A stretch of DNA of 64,000 nucleotides from HK1 sp965202735. GTDB taxonomy: Bacteria; Pseudomonadota; Gammaproteobacteria; HK1. Where the stretch lies: positions 1,054,001 to 1,118,000 of the forward strand of contig OZ241844.1 in the NCBI GenBank assembly GCA_965202735.1, given 5' to 3'. The notes beneath the pieces are model-generated. The model saw nothing but the letters and a program-made list of their open reading frames with translations, was not told where the DNA came from and made no database searches. Position 1 is the stretch's first letter. Every line of letters starts with the position of its first letter. A program made the position numbers and the translations under genes. Below are positions 53,550 to 61,616 of the stretch, piece after piece.

Positions 53550-54769
53550 CCCCGACTCCCTCCTTCCGATGGAGAGAGGCCGCCCGGCGGAGCCGCACCA
53601 CCGGCAACCACCCAGCGCCCGCCACGCCGCTCCAGCCGCCGTGCTTCGCTCGACGCCTCGCCCGGCAGGCGCTGGATCACGCGCTCTCCGTGCGATCGGA
53701 GCTCCCGGATCGCATCGTGCAACGCGGGGTCGTCCGACCAGGGCGCGCCGACCACGTCGTCTTCCGCGACCTCGCCGTCCGATGCCCCCAGGGCGATGAG
53801 CGTCTTCAGGTCCGCGCTGAATCCGGTGGCCGCCCGCGCCCGGCCGAAGACGCTTCCGATCTCGTCGTAGCGCCCGCCTCGCGCCACCTCCCGCCCGTAT
53901 CCCGGCACGAATGCGGCGAATACCGAGCCCGTGTGATAGCGGTATCCCCGGAGCTCGGCGAGGTCGACGTGCAGCTCCACGCCGGGACGGCGCGCGCGGA
54001 CCGCGCCGACCAGCGCGCCGAGCTCCGCCAGCGCCCTCGCCACCTCCCCGCCGCCGGCCGCGAGGCTCCGCCCGGCCCGCTCCAGGATCGGGGGCTCGCC
54101 GTCGAGGGCGACCAGGGCGACCAGGGCATCGGCGCACTCCGCATCGACGTCCCAGGCGCCCAGCAGCTCGCGCGCCTCCGACCGGGCCTTGCGCTGCAGC
54201 GCTTCGTGCAGGGCGATCTCCCGCTCGGGCTCCAGCGCGGCGCGGCGCGCGAGGGCGCGGAATATCCCGACGTGCCCCAGGTCGAGATGCACCGGCCCGA
54301 CGCCCGAGCGTTCCAGGGCCTCCAGCATCAGGCAGACGATCTCGCAGTCGCTCTCCCAGCCTGCGTGGCCGTAGAGCTCGGCTCCGACCTGCACCGGGCT
54401 CCGGCCGCCCGAGATGCCTTCCGGCAGGGTGTGCAGCACCGTGCCCGCGTAGCACAGCCGCGCCGGGCCGGCGCGGCGCAGCCGCCGGGCGTCGATACGC
54501 GCGACCTGCGGAGTCATGTCCGCCCGGACTCCCATCATCCGGCCCGTCAACTGGTCGATCAGCTTGAAGGTATGGATCTCCAGGTCCTCGCCGGCGCCGG
54601 TCAGCAGCGACTCCAGGTATTCGATGAAGGGCGGGGTGACGATCTCGTAGCCCCATCGGGAGAACAGATCGAGCAGCGAACGCCGCATGCGCTCCAGGCG
54701 CAGCGACTCCGGCGGGACCAGCTCGTCCATGCCCTCCGGCAGCAGCCAGCGTTCGGTTCGCGACACCAT
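53546..54769 (-). CDS. hisZ: ATP phosphoribosyltransferase regulatory subunit HisZ
   Basis: Paralogue of histidyl-tRNA synthetase without anticodon domain; regulates short-form HisG in the first step of histidine synthesis. 407 residues. Class II motifs MRRSLLDLFSRWGYEIVTPP, VRADMTPQVARIDARRLRRA, CYAGTVLHTLPEGISGGRSP and GGRYDEIGSVFGRARAATGF. Present between the DUF2065 gene and purA, as in many Gammaproteobacteria other than enterics; implies a short HisG elsewhere in the genome. Coupled to purA by a 4-bp overlap. Confidence 0.93.
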
Positions 54770-54830
54770 TGGGAGCGGAAGGGGCGCGGAAGACGGCGGC
54801 GGCGGGAGGGGGAACGCTCTGCGCGCCGAC

Positions 54831-55016
54831 TCAACGAACGACGTAGAGCAGCAGGCAGCCGACCACCATCACGGTAAGCCCGACGAACCGGAGCGTGCCG
54901 TCATTCATCTTCGCCAGCGCGAGCATCGCACGGCGCATCGCCCGGGGGTTGAGGAAGGGTCCGATGCCCTCCAGCACGAGCAGCAACGCGAGCGCGACGA
55001 GCAGATCGTTCCACAC
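54831..55016 (-). CDS. DUF2065 small membrane protein
   Basis: 61 residues with two membrane segments: MWNDLLVALALLLVLEGIGP and LRFVGLTVMVVGCLLLYVVR, joined by FLNPRAMRRAMLALAKMNDG. Matches DUF2065 (E. coli YjeT), which lies between hflC and purA in E. coli. Function unknown; location suggests a link to the HflKC complex. Confidence 0.9.
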   Translation of the reverse strand: MWNDLLVALALLLVLEGIGPFLNPRAMRRAMLALAKMNDGTLRFVGLTVMVVGCLLLYVVR

Positions 55017-55078
55017 GTCGCGCCCCGTTAGCCGTCAGCGCCGGGCGGGCGGCGTGGACGCGCTTCGAGGTCCGTGGA

Positions 55079-55945
55079 TCACGGCCTCGCTTCCGAGCCC
55101 TTGAAGTAGTCGAAGAACTCGCTCTTGGGCTCCAGCAGGAGGATGTCCGCGGTGCTTCCGAACGCGGTGCGGTACGCGTTCAGGCTGCGGTAGAGCCTGT
55201 AGAACTCCCGGTCCTGGCCGAACGCCGCCGCGTAGATCTCGGTCGCCCGCGCATCGCCCGAGCCCCGGGTGATCTGAGCCTGCCGTTCCGCTTCCGCGAG
55301 GATCACCTCGCGGTCCTTGTTCGCGGTGGCGCGAAGCTCGCGCGCCTCCTCCTCGCCCTCGGACCGGAACCGCTTGGCCACCTCCTGGCGCTCCGCCCGC
55401 ATCCGGTTGAAGACCGACTGGCTCACGTCCTGGGGCAGGTCCACGCGCTTGATGCGAACGTCCACGATCTCGAGCCCGAGCTCGTCGGCCTGGTCCTTGG
55501 CCGCGACCCGGAGCTTGTCCATGATGTCGGTCCGCTGGCCCGAGACCACCTGCTGGATGGTGCGCTTGCCGAACTCGTCGCGCAGCCGCTTGATGATCAC
55601 CTCTCCGAGCCGGTTGTTCGCCTGGAGGATGCTGCCGCCGGCGGCGGTGTAGAAGCGGCGCACGTCCGCGATCCGCCACTTCACGAACGAGTCCACGATG
55701 ACGTTCTTCTTCTCGAACGTGAGGTAGTTCTGGGGGTCGCTGTCGAGGGTCTGGACGCGCGAATCGAACTTGAGCACGTTCTGCACCACCGGCACCTTGA
55801 AGTGCAGCCCGGGCCTGAGGTCGGTGCGCTCCACCTTGCCGAACTGGAGGAGGATGGCGACCTGGCGCTCATCGACGGTGAACACGCTCAGTCCGGCCAG
55901 GATCCCGAGGCCGGCCAGCAGAACCAGCAATGCCTTGACGTTCAT
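55079..55945 (-). CDS. hflC: SPFH protein HflC
   Basis: Inner-membrane SPFH/prohibitin-family protein; with HflK forms a cage that controls the FtsH protease. 288 residues (E. coli 334). N-terminal anchor MNVKALLVLLAGLGILAGLS, then VDERQVAILLQFGKVERTDL, DVRIKRVDLPQDVSQSVFNR and ATANKDREVILAEAERQAQI of the coiled coil. ATG shares a base with the hflK stop. Shorter than E. coli HflC in the C-terminal helical region. Confidence 0.96.
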   Translation of the reverse strand: MNVKALLVLLAGLGILAGLSVFTVDERQVAILLQFGKVERTDLRPGLHFKVPVVQNVLKFDSRVQTLDSDPQNYLTFEKKNVIVDSFVKWRIADVRRFYTAAGGSILQANNRLGEVIIKRLRDEFGKRTIQQVVSGQRTDIMDKLRVAAKDQADELGLEIVDVRIKRVDLPQDVSQSVFNRMRAERQEVAKRFRSEGEEEARELRATANKDREVILAEAERQAQITRGSGDARATEIYAAAFGQDREFYRLYRSLNAYRTAFGSTADILLLEPKSEFFDYFKGSEARP

Positions 55946-57156
55946 CAGCGGGTCCTCCCCCCGAGCGGACTTTCCCGCGAACGCAGCGAATCGCCGCCGG
56001 CCGCTCCCGAGATGATGGAGTCCTCCGCCGCTCCGAACGATCGGCGCTCGGGGGCGGCGCCTCTCGACTGGACGATCTGGTCGAGCGGCAGGTACATGAT
56101 ATTGTTGCCTTCCGGGATGTCGACGAGCACCTTGCTGGTGCTCGCGAGCACCGACTCCACCGCTTCGAGGTAGAGCCGGTCGCGGGTGACCTCCGGCGCG
56201 GTCCGATACGCCTGGAGCACCTGCTCGAACCGCGATGCGTCGCCCTGCGCCACCGCCTCGACCCGTTGCCGGTAGGCCTCGGCCTCGGCGAGCATCGCGT
56301 TCGCCTCGCCCCGCGCCTTCGGAACCACGTCGGCCTGGTACGCCCTCGCCTCGTTGATGATCCGCTCCTGGTCCTCGCGCGCCTTGATGGCGTCCAGGAA
56401 CGCGTCCTGGACCTCGGCCGGCGGCTGGGCGTTCTGCATGTTGACGCTCATCACGTGCAGGCCGGTCCGGTACCGGTCGAGGATCTCCTGTATCAGCCCC
56501 TGGGTCTCGGCCGCCACCGCGCTGCGCCCATCGGTGATCACGAAATCCATGGTCGACCGGCCCACGATCTCGCGCACCGCGCTCTCCGTCGCCTGGCGGA
56601 GCGCGATCTCCGGCTGGCTGTTCTGGAAGAGGAACTCGGCCGGGTCCTTGACCCGGTACTGCACCGCGAACTGGAGGTCGACGATGTTCTCGTCCTCGGT
56701 GAGCATGAGCGCCTCGCGGGGCACGACGGCGACGCTGGTGCCCTGGTTCCGGAACCCGATCTCCGCGTTCCTGACCCGGTCCACGTTGACCGTGATCACC
56801 GAATCGATGAAGTACGGCGCCCAGTTGAAGCCCGGGGCCATCGTGCGGTGATACGCGCCGAAACGCAGCACCACGCCCTTCTCCGGCTCCTGGATGATCC
56901 AGATGCCCGCGAGCCACCAGGCCGCGACCAGCACGACGGCGACGATTCCCGCCCCCACGTACCCACCGCGGCCGAGCCCCCGACCGGACCCGCCCCCGCC
57001 TGAACGTCCGCCTCCGAGGGGGCGCCGGCCGAAGACGCGGCCCCACCGGGCCTGCAGCTTGCGGAGAATTTCGTCGAGGTCCGGGGGTCCCTGCTGCCGG
57101 CCGCGATTGCCCCACGGATCGCGGTCTCCGTTCCCGTCAGGTTGGTTCCAGGCCAT
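55945..57156 (-). CDS. hflK: SPFH protein HflK
   Basis: Partner of HflC in the FtsH-regulating membrane complex. 403 residues (E. coli 419) from ATG at 57156: MAWNQPDGNGDRDPWGNRGR, a Gly/Arg-rich cytosolic segment (GGGRSGGGGSGRGLGRGG), one membrane span VGAGIVAVVLVAAWWLAGIW, then the SPFH domain (EPEKGVVLRFGAYHRTMAPG) and coiled coil KAREDQERIINEARAYQADV. The longer in-frame reading to 57252 is not conserved. Confidence 0.96.
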   Translation of the reverse strand: MAWNQPDGNGDRDPWGNRGRQQGPPDLDEILRKLQARWGRVFGRRPLGGGRSGGGGSGRGLGRGGYVGAGIVAVVLVAAWWLAGIWIIQEPEKGVVLRFGAYHRTMAPGFNWAPYFIDSVITVNVDRVRNAEIGFRNQGTSVAVVPREALMLTEDENIVDLQFAVQYRVKDPAEFLFQNSQPEIALRQATESAVREIVGRSTMDFVITDGRSAVAAETQGLIQEILDRYRTGLHVMSVNMQNAQPPAEVQDAFLDAIKAREDQERIINEARAYQADVVPKARGEANAMLAEAEAYRQRVEAVAQGDASRFEQVLQAYRTAPEVTRDRLYLEAVESVLASTSKVLVDIPEGNNIMYLPLDQIVQSRGAAPERRSFGAAEDSIISGAAGGDSLRSRESPLGGRTR

Positions 57157-57269
57157 CCGGTCGCTCCCGTGCGAGTCGTGCGTCGCGGCAAGGCAGCCGC
57201 GCCGGAAAGAAGATCGAAGGACGATCATATCCTGCATCGCCGGCCAGTTCACGGCTGCCGGCGGCAGGG

Positions 57270-57336
57270 TAGTGTCTCAGTTTGACTCCGGGACCGTTGT
57301 GTCTTGTTGAGGAAGAAAGTCGAACCGAGACGCCAC
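57270..57336 (+). repeat. Family-3 short inverted-repeat element, copy A
   Basis: About 67 bp: TAGTGTCTCAGTTTGACTCC at one end, and GAAAGTCGAACCGAGACGCC at the other, which is its imperfect reverse complement. Internal TTGAGGAAGAAAGTC. Shares length and sequence with copies B and C. Confidence 0.8.
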
Positions 57337-57462
57337 CCGTCGTCGGGAAGGGTGTACGTCCGGTTGGCGAGAGCCCTGGTTTCCGGTTCCGGGAGACCCT
57401 GGGGAGGAGGGCATCGCGCGCACGGTTCGCAAAGACGGGATGCTCCTGGTCCCGAAAGAAGC

Positions 57463-57600
57463 CCCTCACCCCCCGGGAGAGGGGTTTGGGGTGAGGGGGA
57501 CCGAATCATCGCCGCGCCCTCACCCCCGGCCCCTCTCCCGGGGGGAGAGGGGAGAATGCGGGTGTCTTCGGGCCGCACGCCGCCTCCACTTCACGCGCCG
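57463..57600 (-). repeat. Family-2 long palindromic repeat, copy b (inverted)
   Basis: Reverse complement of the element at 46393-46602 without the ~73-bp duplication: GGGGACCGAATCATCGCCGC, CCCTCACCCCCGGCCCCTCT and GAATGCGGGTGTCTTCGGGC are shared. Lies between family-3 copies A and B. Inverted pair 11 kb apart, spanning rlmB to hflK. Confidence 0.8.
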
Positions 57601-57653
57601 CGAGGGTCAACCCGGCCATGAGCCCGGCCATGAATATTCCGACACCGAGCCAA

Positions 57654-57723
57654 GGAGTGCCTCAGCTTGACTTCGGGGCAGAGTGATGTCGCGCTGAGGA
57701 AAAAAGTCAAAATGAGACACTAC
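57654..57723 (+). repeat. Family-3 short inverted-repeat element, copy B
   Basis: About 70 bp: GTGCCTCAGCTTGACTTCGG and AAAGTCAAAATGAGACACTA. The right arm matches the left arm of copy A (TAGTGTCTCAGTTTGACT) exactly when reverse-complemented. Together A and B bracket the family-2 copy. Confidence 0.8.
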
Positions 57724-57735
57724 CGGCGGCAGCTC

Positions 57736-57855
57736 GGCGATTCCCGCCAGCGCCCGGAAGAGGCCGTACCGTGGTGGAATTGTGGTGCGATTTCGACCTT
57801 CGGGGCGTCGCGCCGAGGGGATTGCGGGAGCCTGTTCCCGCCTGGCGGGAATTGC
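57736..57855 (+). repeat. Family-1 REP/MITE-like element, copy 5
   Basis: About 120 bp with ends GGCGATTCCCGCCAGCGCCC and CCTGGCGGGAATTGCC; core AGAGGCCGTACCGTGGTGGA is shared with copy 3. Lies 71 bp beyond the hflX stop, in the opposite orientation relative to its gene compared with copies 1, 2, 3 and 6. Palindromic box TTCCCGCCTGGCGGGAA is perfect. Confidence 0.85.
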
Positions 57856-57926
57856 CGGCGGCGACTGTTCAATGGTCCTGGCCGCAAGGACGGCCCGGAG
57901 GATGGCGTCGCCTCGCCGGCGAAGGA

Positions 57927-59288
57927 TCAGGGACTCCGCGCGTGGTCCGCGGCGGTGACGGCCACAGCCGTGGTCCCGCCGCCGCCCGAATCCGCCTCGG
58001 CGAGGAACTCCCCGAGCCGCATCTCCCGATGCAGCCTCGCGAGGGCGGCGGGCTCGATGCGAAACGTCATCCAGCTCGCGCCGTCGGGGGCGCCGACCTC
58101 TTCGACGACATGCGCGCACGCATGGATCGCCGCGCGCAGCCGCCCCTGGGAAGGCGGAATCCGCGCGCGGCGGGTGACCCGCGCGCGGCCGGCCCGAGAC
58201 CGGATGGCCTCGACGACGCGCTCCATCCCGGCCCCGGTCCGCGCCGACGCCAGCACCCGCGCGGGCCGCGCGTCCGGCCCGGACCCGGCGTGCGGCCGGC
58301 CGGATGCGGCTTCGAGCCGCACCGGGTCGAGCGCGTCGCACTTGTTGAACACCTCGATCCTCGGGACCGCGCCGGCGCCGATCGCCCGCAGCACGTCGTG
58401 CACGTCACGAATCCTGTCGTTGCGGTCGGGCGCGGTGGCGTCGACGACGTGCACGAGGAGCTGCGCCTCCCGCGTCTCCTCCAGGGTCGCCCGGAACGCG
58501 GCCACCAGGTCGTGGGGGAGCTGGCGGATGAATCCGACGGTGTCGGCGAGCACCACCGCGTCGCCGCCACCGAGGTCGAGCCGGCGGAGCGTCGGGTCCA
58601 GCGTGGCGAACAGCCGATCCTCGGCGAGCACTCGAGCGCCGGTGAGCCGGTTGAACAGAGTCGACTTGCCGGCGTTGGTGTACCCCACGAGCGCGACGAC
58701 CGGCACCCCGGAGCGGGACCGCGCGCGACGGCTCAGGCCGCGGCGCACGCGCACCTGCTCGAGGCGCTCGCGAATGACCCGGATGCGTCTGTCGACGAGG
58801 CGCCGATCGGTCTCGAGCTGCGTCTCGCCCGGGCCGCGCAGCCCGATCCCTCCCTTCTGGCGCTCCAGGTGCGTCCATCCCCGCACCAGACGCGTGGACA
58901 GGTGCTCGAGCTGGGCGAGCTCCACCTGGAGCTTGCCCTCGAAGGTGCTCGCGCGCTGCGCGAAGATGTCGAGGATGAGGGCGCGCCGGTCGAGGACCCG
59001 GCACGCGGCGTGGCGCTCCAGATTGCGCTCCTGCGCCGGGCTCAGAGGCCGGTCGAAGAGGACGACGTCGGCCTCGCACGCCTCCACCGCGCCGCGGATC
59101 TCGTCCGCCTTGCCCGCGCCCACGAAGAACTTCGGGTCCGGGCTGCGTTCGGGGTAGCGCACGGCGCCCGCGATCCGCGCTCCGGCCGAGACCGCCAGCT
59201 CGCGGAACTCCGCCGCCGCGCCGTCTTCGCAACCCTCGTCCACGTGCACGAGGAGTGCGCGTTCGCCGGTCGCGGGCCTATCGAACAT
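57927..59288 (-). CDS. hflX: GTPase HflX
   Basis: Ribosome-splitting GTPase of the Obg-HflX superfamily, acting in heat and other stress. 453 residues (E. coli 426). N-terminal start MFDRPATGERALLVHVDEGC; the glycine-rich linker motif LERQKGGIGLRGPGETQLET; G1 GYTNAGKSTLFN, G3 DTVGFIRQLP, G4 NKCD. ATG at 59288 gives the family N-terminus; a stop at 59304 in the same frame separates it from the tandem array upstream. Usual hfq-hflX-hflKC order. Confidence 0.95.
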   Translation of the reverse strand: MFDRPATGERALLVHVDEGCEDGAAAEFRELAVSAGARIAGAVRYPERSPDPKFFVGAGKADEIRGAVEACEADVVLFDRPLSPAQERNLERHAACRVLDRRALILDIFAQRASTFEGKLQVELAQLEHLSTRLVRGWTHLERQKGGIGLRGPGETQLETDRRLVDRRIRVIRERLEQVRVRRGLSRRARSRSGVPVVALVGYTNAGKSTLFNRLTGARVLAEDRLFATLDPTLRRLDLGGGDAVVLADTVGFIRQLPHDLVAAFRATLEETREAQLLVHVVDATAPDRNDRIRDVHDVLRAIGAGAVPRIEVFNKCDALDPVRLEAASGRPHAGSGPDARPARVLASARTGAGMERVVEAIRSRAGRARVTRRARIPPSQGRLRAAIHACAHVVEEVGAPDGASWMTFRIEPAALARLHREMRLGEFLAEADSGGGGTTAVAVTAADHARSP

Positions 59289-59747
59289 CGGGCGGCGACG
59301 GCGTCATGGAAGGGCGCGCCGGCAAGCGGGGAGCGGGCGCACGCGCGGCGCCGGCGTCCGCGATCGGCCCGGCCGGGCGCCGGCTCGCGCGGTGGATGCC
59401 CGACGGCGACCGGTCCGGAGCCGCCGCGAGACACGAGCCGGCGACGGAGAAGCGGCCGGCCACCGCGAGACACGAGCCGGCGGCGGAGAAGCGGCCGGCC
59501 GCCGCGAGACACGAGCCGGCGACGGAGAAGCGGCCGGCCACCGCGAGACACGAGCCGGCGGCGGAGAAGCGGCCGGCCGCCGCGAGACACGAGCCGGCGG
59601 CGGAGAAGCGGCCGGCCACCGCGAGACACGAGCCGGCGACGGAGAAGCGGCCGGCCGCCGCGAGACACGAGCCGGCGGCGGAGAAGCGGCCGGCCACCGC
59701 CCGCCTCGGGCGCCGGGGGACACCGGCCGCTCGACGAAGCCGGGCGC
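59289..59747. other. hfq-hflX spacer containing a tandem array
   Basis: 459 bp between hfq and hflX, where E. coli has under 100 bp. 273 bp of it are the 39-bp tandem array (59425-59697). The flanks are GC-rich (about 75%) and hold nothing else I recognise. Confidence 0.75.
59425..59697. repeat. 39-bp tandem repeat, seven units
   Basis: Seven contiguous 39-bp units of CGCGAGACACGAGCCGGCGA continuing CGGAGAAGCGGCCGGCCAC, with two dimorphic sites (gac/gcg and cac/cgc) in mixed combinations. Units 1-4 alternate in pairs, suggesting an earlier 78-bp unit; units 5-7 are recombinants. The period is a multiple of three and several frames stay open through it, but codon pattern and neighbours give no sign that it is translated. 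Confidence 0.95.
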
Positions 59748-59999
59748 TCAGTGGTCTCCCGCCTCTTTCCCGGCCGCATCCGGGCGGGCAAGCCTCATGT
59801 CGCGGGACGGCACCACGGTCGAGATCGCGTGCTTGTAGATCATCTGGCTGACGGAATTGCGCAGCAGCACGACGAACTGGTCGAACGACTCGATCTGCCC
59901 CTGGAGCTTGATGCCGTTGACGAGAAAGATTGAAACGGGCACCCGCTCCTTTCTCAGCATGTTGAGGAACGGGTCCTGCAACGAGTGTCCCTTGCTCAT
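59748..59999 (-). CDS. hfq: RNA chaperone Hfq
   Basis: Sm-like hexamer that pairs small RNAs with mRNAs. 83 residues from ATG at 59999 (E. coli 102): MSKGHSLQDPFLNMLRKERV, then PVSIFLVNGIKLQGQIESFD, QFVVLLRNSVSQMIYKHAIS and TVVPSRDM. Sm1 and Sm2 motifs are intact, including the YKHA distal/proximal-face residues. The C-terminal tail (RLARPDAAGKEAGDH) is short. Confidence 0.97.
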   Translation of the reverse strand: MSKGHSLQDPFLNMLRKERVPVSIFLVNGIKLQGQIESFDQFVVLLRNSVSQMIYKHAISTVVPSRDMRLARPDAAGKEAGDH

Positions 60000-60234
60000 C
60001 GTCATCTCCGACGCACTGCCGCCTGTTGTCGTGACGGGTTGTCGTGACGGGGTCCCTCCCGGCACGGCCGACTTCGGATGGACCGCCGCCGCGCGGCATG
60101 GCCGGCGACAGGGGCTCGGCGCGCAGGCGCGCGCCTGCGCACGACGGCTCCGCCGATGACGGTGTCTTCCCGGCCCCGGCGCCGACCGGCCCGCCTCCGG
60201 AGGGTGCTCGCGATGGACCGGAGAGGAGCCTGCT

Positions 60235-60263
60235 AGTGGAATGCGGAAACGCGGTCGAGTCAA
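60235..60263 (-). promoter_or_regulatory. Candidate sigma70-like promoter for hfq-hflX
   Basis: Minus-strand TTGACT (60258-60263, 5 of 6), 17-bp spacer, TCCACT (60235-60240, only 3 of 6). Located 21 bp beyond the palindromic end of repeat copy 6. The weak -10 box makes this tentative. Confidence 0.35.
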
Positions 60264-60283
60264 GCTGCGCCGCACCGCCGGCA

Positions 60284-60403
60284 GCCATTCCCGCCAGGGC
60301 GGGAACATGCCTTCGAAATCCCCTCGACTGGACGCCCTGGTGGTCGGAATTGCGCCGGAATCCCGTCGCGGCACGGCCTCTCCGGGCGCTGGCGGGAATT
60401 GCC
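60284..60403 (-). repeat. Family-1 REP/MITE-like element, copy 6
   Basis: About 120 bp, 22 bp after the pyrB stop: GCCATTCCCGCCAGGGCGGG at the palindromic end, and GCTGGCGGGAATTGCC at the other. Core CCTTCGAAATCCCCTCGACT matches copies 1 and 2. Same orientation relative to the upstream gene as copies 1-3. Confidence 0.85.
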
Positions 60404-60425
60404 GCACCGCCGGGCCGTGCCGCCC

Positions 60426-61415
60426 TCACGCCGGCAGCTCGTCCTCGACCCCGAAGATCTTCACCAGGAGCGCCACGCGCATCCACATTCCGTTGCGCTC
60501 CTGGCGCCAGTACATCGCCCGCGGGTCGCCGTCGATGGCGGGGTCGAGCTCGGGACCACGCGGCAGGGGATGCATGATCACCGCGTCGGGCCTGAGCGCG
60601 GGGAGCTGCTCGGGGCCGATCCGGAACCGGGCGTGCTCGAAGCCCCTGGACTCCCCATCGACGTCGTGCTCGGTCTGGAGGCGCGTGACGTAGATGGCGT
60701 CCAGATCACCGATCACGGAATCGAGCTCCCGAGTCTCGTGAAACGGGATGTCGCGCTCGCGCAGACGCGCCTTGATGTCGTCCCCCATCGCGAAGTCGGG
60801 CGGCGCGATGAACACCAGACGGACGTCACCATAGTTCTCCATGAGGTAGGCGAGGGAGCGTGCGGTGCGCCCGCGGCGGAGGTCGCCCATCAGGCCGATG
60901 GTCTTGCCGTCGATGCCGCCACGCCGCTCGAAGCTGCGCTCCAGCGTGTAGATGTCGAGCAACGCCTGGGTGGGGTGCTGGTCCCTGCCGCTGCCGGCGT
61001 TGATGATCGGCACCGGCCGCTCGATGCGATCCATCAGCGCCGCCGACTGCGCCGCCATGCCCGCCTCGCGGGTGCGCATGATGATGACGTCCACGTAGGA
61101 GCTGAACGTCCGGATGCTGTCCTCGAACGTCTCCCCCTTGACCTCCGACGAAATGGACGGGTCCCGGATCTCGCTCGTGCGGACCCCGAGCAGGTGGCAT
61201 GCGTTGTCGAACGACAGGAACGTGCGCGTGGACGGCTGGGTGAAGTAGAGCATCGCCCGCTTGTGGGGCAGCAGCGTCTGCAGCGAGCGGGCGCCGAGCC
61301 TCGACTTCGCGTGCTGCCGCAGCCGGGTGGTCAGGGCGCAGAGGCCATCGAGCAGGGCGCGGTCGAACTGCCGGGGATCGAGGACGTGGAAGAGACGATC
61401 GTTGCGCTGGTTCAC
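60426..61415 (-). CDS. pyrB: Aspartate carbamoyltransferase catalytic subunit
   Basis: Second step of pyrimidine synthesis: carbamoyl phosphate plus aspartate to carbamoyl-aspartate. 329 residues from GTG at 61415. Carbamoyl-phosphate motif FTQPSTRTFLSFDNA, then VKGETFEDSIRTFSSYVDVI, HPTQALLDIYT, GDLRRGRTARSLAYL and MHPLPRGPE. The GTG has GGGAG eight bases upstream; an in-frame ATG at 61475 adds 20 poorly conserved residues (MASGRIFRYKGGGCGVGARG) and lacks one. No pyrI regulatory chain or pyrC follows. Confidence 0.93.
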   Translation of the reverse strand: MNQRNDRLFHVLDPRQFDRALLDGLCALTTRLRQHAKSRLGARSLQTLLPHKRAMLYFTQPSTRTFLSFDNACHLLGVRTSEIRDPSISSEVKGETFEDSIRTFSSYVDVIIMRTREAGMAAQSAALMDRIERPVPIINAGSGRDQHPTQALLDIYTLERSFERRGGIDGKTIGLMGDLRRGRTARSLAYLMENYGDVRLVFIAPPDFAMGDDIKARLRERDIPFHETRELDSVIGDLDAIYVTRLQTEHDVDGESRGFEHARFRIGPEQLPALRPDAVIMHPLPRGPELDPAIDGDPRAMYWRQERNGMWMRVALLVKIFGVEDELPA

Positions 61416-61495
61416 CCCTCGTGCTCCCACGCCGCAGCCGCCGCCCTTGTACCGGAAGATCCTCCCGGACGCCATTCGCGGGCGCGGGGGCTGTA

Positions 61496-61580
61496 GTACA
61501 CTCCCGGCGCGCACGGGCGGGGGCAGGAGCTGGCCGCCCGGCTGATGGACTCGTACACTCCCGGCGCCCGCGCACGGGCG
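61496..61580. repeat. Duplicated GTACACTCCCGGCGC box in the pyrB-pyrK divergent region
   Basis: GTACACTCCCGGCGC occurs at 61496-61510 and 61553-61567, each followed closely by GCACGGGCG. The copies are 57 bp apart in the short region between two diverging pyrimidine-type genes. Each contains TACACT, which could act as a -10 box on the plus strand. Could be twin promoters, operator half-sites or a simple local duplication. Confidence 0.5.
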
Positions 61581-61616
61581 ACCCCGCATCCGCCGCCCGC
61601 CCGGACACGAGCTCAA

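Larger units (their letters stand above)
57157..57926. other. hflK-hflX intergenic region, packed with repeats
   Basis: 770 bp without a supported gene, in a place where hflX and hflK are usually close. It contains family-3 copies A (57270-57336) and B (57654-57723), the family-2 element in reverse (57463-57600) between them, and family-1 copy 5 (57736-57855). These repeats make up about half of the gap. Confidence 0.8.
60000..60425. other. hfq-pyrB intergenic region
   Basis: 426 bp without a gene. Holds a ~235-bp hfq leader with a long GC-rich inverted stretch (GCGCAGGCGCGCGCCTGCGC near 60120-60140, which would form a strong hairpin), a candidate promoter (60235-60263) and family-1 copy 6. 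E. coli has miaA upstream of hfq; it is absent here. Confidence 0.65.

Noticed and set aside
59425..59697. CRISPR array
   Set aside because: Units are directly adjacent with no unique spacers, only seven in number, and no cas gene is present.
59278..60486. A 402-codon frame through the 39-bp array upstream of hflX (AGRFSAAGSCLAA-type repeats)
   Set aside because: It is out of frame with both hfq and hflX, overlaps hfq fully, and stays open only because the unit length is a multiple of three.
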